From Microbulbifer sp. THAF38 (lineage in GTDB: Bacteria; Pseudomonadota; Gammaproteobacteria; Pseudomonadales; Cellvibrionaceae), in assembly GCF_009363535.1 (NCBI RefSeq), contig NZ_CP045369.1, positions 4,289,001 through 4,353,000 of the forward strand: a stretch of DNA of 64,000 nucleotides. The letters run 5' to 3'. How positions within the stretch are numbered: position 1 is the stretch's first letter; each line of letters begins with the position of its first letter. Positions 62,991-64,000 of the stretch are shown here, one piece after another. The translations under genes were made by a program, and so were the position numbers. The notes under the pieces are model-generated. The model did not search any database, was not told where the DNA came from, and saw only the letters and a program-made list of their open reading frames with translations.

Positions 62991-63890
62991 TTATTTACCT
63001 GCCACCCGTTTTACCTGATCATTTAGCACTGCATGCTGCATACCTATAGTCCCCAGAGCTTCTACGGGGAGGAAAACCTTGTTATTCGACTCAGCCATTT
63101 TATCGAGGACTTCCAGAGTCCTATAGGCTAAGTATTTATCAGTTACTGACTTGGCCAACAAGTCATTGACTTCTTTTTGGCCAATCGCCTTTTCACGGGC
63201 AATAGCACGATTCATCTTTTCCCGCTCCAGATCGCGCTCCATTTGTATTTTTTGAATTTGAAATTGTGCTTTTTCCTGCTCTATCAGCTCACGTCGCTCA
63301 GCTGCGCGCTCCTTTGCCTGCGTGATGACCTTGGGGAACTGGATATCGGCCAGACCCAGGCGCTTAACCTCAATGGGTGTACCTTTGAGGGCTTTAGAAA
63401 CCTCACTAAACAACTCGTGACTGAGGGACTCTCTACTGGAAGCAATCTCATTGATGGAATATTTAGCTACCACACGGCGCACTACATCCCGAATTACCGG
63501 CTGAGCATAAGTTCCATAGACACGATTTACCGAAATATTATTATTCTCTGGAGGAATACGGTCGAAGACACTATCAATGGCATCATTGCTGATGGCACCA
63601 GTCATGCGAATATCAAAGCTCATATTAAGCTGGTCTTTGGGCATAAAGACCTTGAATTTTTCCAGATGACCAAAATCTGCAATTGTCATTGTGACCAACC
63701 TGTCACAGTAAAACATACACATATCCAGGCGAAATTTAGAAGGCGGTACCACTTCGGGCTTATAGCCACTCTCAGTTAATACTTTTCCCACATGCGCAGG
63801 CGGTACTTCCACTCGCTCACCACATGCAGACACTAAAAGAAGAGAGGCGATCAGACCCAAGACTGAAACAAAACGCATTGTTAACACCAT
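62991..63890 (-). CDS. SPFH/Band 7 domain lipoprotein
   Basis: 299 residues. A signal peptide with lipobox (LVSAC, Cys about 23) anchors it; an in-frame ATG at 63878 is an equally good start, and neither has a clear Shine-Dalgarno sequence. The Band 7 domain spans about residues 27-205 (VPPAHVGKVLTESG to GLADIQFPKVITQAKERAAE). The segment 200-245, EQEKAQFQIQKIQMERDLER and REKMNRAIAREKA, is a charged coiled coil. SPFH proteins form ring-like assemblies at membranes and help protease or lipid-domain organisation; a lipoprotein form is less usual than the TM-anchored kind. Role here unknown. Confidence 0.82.
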   Translation of the reverse strand: MVLTMRFVSVLGLIASLLLVSACGERVEVPPAHVGKVLTESGYKPEVVPPSKFRLDMCMFYCDRLVTMTIADFGHLEKFKVFMPKDQLNMSFDIRMTGAISNDAIDSVFDRIPPENNNISVNRVYGTYAQPVIRDVVRRVVAKYSINEIASSRESLSHELFSEVSKALKGTPIEVKRLGLADIQFPKVITQAKERAAERRELIEQEKAQFQIQKIQMERDLEREKMNRAIAREKAIGQKEVNDLLAKSVTDKYLAYRTLEVLDKMAESNNKVFLPVEALGTIGMQHAVLNDQVKRVAGK

Positions 63891-64000
63891 GCAATGAAAA
63901 AAATAAGATATTGCAATTATACATGTACAACAAGGCGGAGTAATAAGATGAAAGATGCTACAATCTGTATAAAATTTTTTTATCTTCCTGAAAAATTAAA

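Overview
The window looks like chromosomal DNA of a marine-type Gammaproteobacterium, most likely near Microbulbifer/Cellvibrionales. That placement is an inference from gene content: many exported lipoprotein peptidases (two M1, one M16, one S8), an AzgA-type purine permease next to a Tsx-like porin, a LytS/LytTR pair, and SerA/Pgk/Fba housekeeping genes. I see no rRNA, tRNA, CRISPR array, prophage or origin.

Layout. 0-8 kb: the 3' part of a CoA-transferase/racemase, a membrane protein with a GRDP-like segment and a Ser/Gly/Cys tail, an Fe-S (6-4)-type photolyase, a VOC protein, then a compact purine-acquisition operon (outer-membrane channel, inner-membrane purine permease, phosphoribosyltransferase). 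8-14.5 kb: an omega-aminotransferase paralogue, an M1 aminopeptidase lipoprotein, a GNAT enzyme and a Tat-exported kelch protein. 14.6-23.5 kb: an MltF-like lytic transglycosylase with two tandem solute-binding domains, an exported HEXXH peptidase-like protein, an S15-like hydrolase and a second M1 lipoprotein with an altered GAMEN motif. 23.6-28.6 kb: an HdeD-like membrane protein and an omega-amino acid catabolic pair (class III aminotransferase plus semialdehyde dehydrogenase) with a divergent LysR regulator. 28.7-31.1 kb: small proteins (PH domain, NTF2-like, YccF).

31.1-37.1 kb is the accessory region: three insertion sequences (IS5-like, IS30, IS3), all with transposases on the minus strand, lie in and around the debris of a large protein locus. 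One remnant resembles conserved segments of giant bacterial transglutaminase-like/YD-repeat-associated proteins. Two remnants each end in a hydrophobic C-terminus and are followed at once, once with overlap, by a small membrane protein. This is the best candidate for an unusual system, probably a decayed polymorphic-toxin or surface-protein locus with partner genes.

37.3-44.7 kb holds a DUF5996 protein, a small lipase, PsiE, TerC, several small stress/signalling proteins, a PuuC-like aldehyde dehydrogenase and an FAH-family hydrolase. 44.9-50.7 kb holds serA, rarD, a LytS-type kinase and LytTR regulator translationally coupled by ATGA, and an exported metallo-beta-lactamase-fold hydrolase whose last codons are frameshifted. 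50.7-57.5 kb: a VOC protein, two small membrane proteins, an alpha/beta hydrolase, the fba-pgk pair and a globin. 57.8-63.9 kb: an M16 peptidase lipoprotein, a subtilisin with an inserted PA domain and an SPFH lipoprotein.

All functional names come from reading motifs and remembered families; no database search was run.
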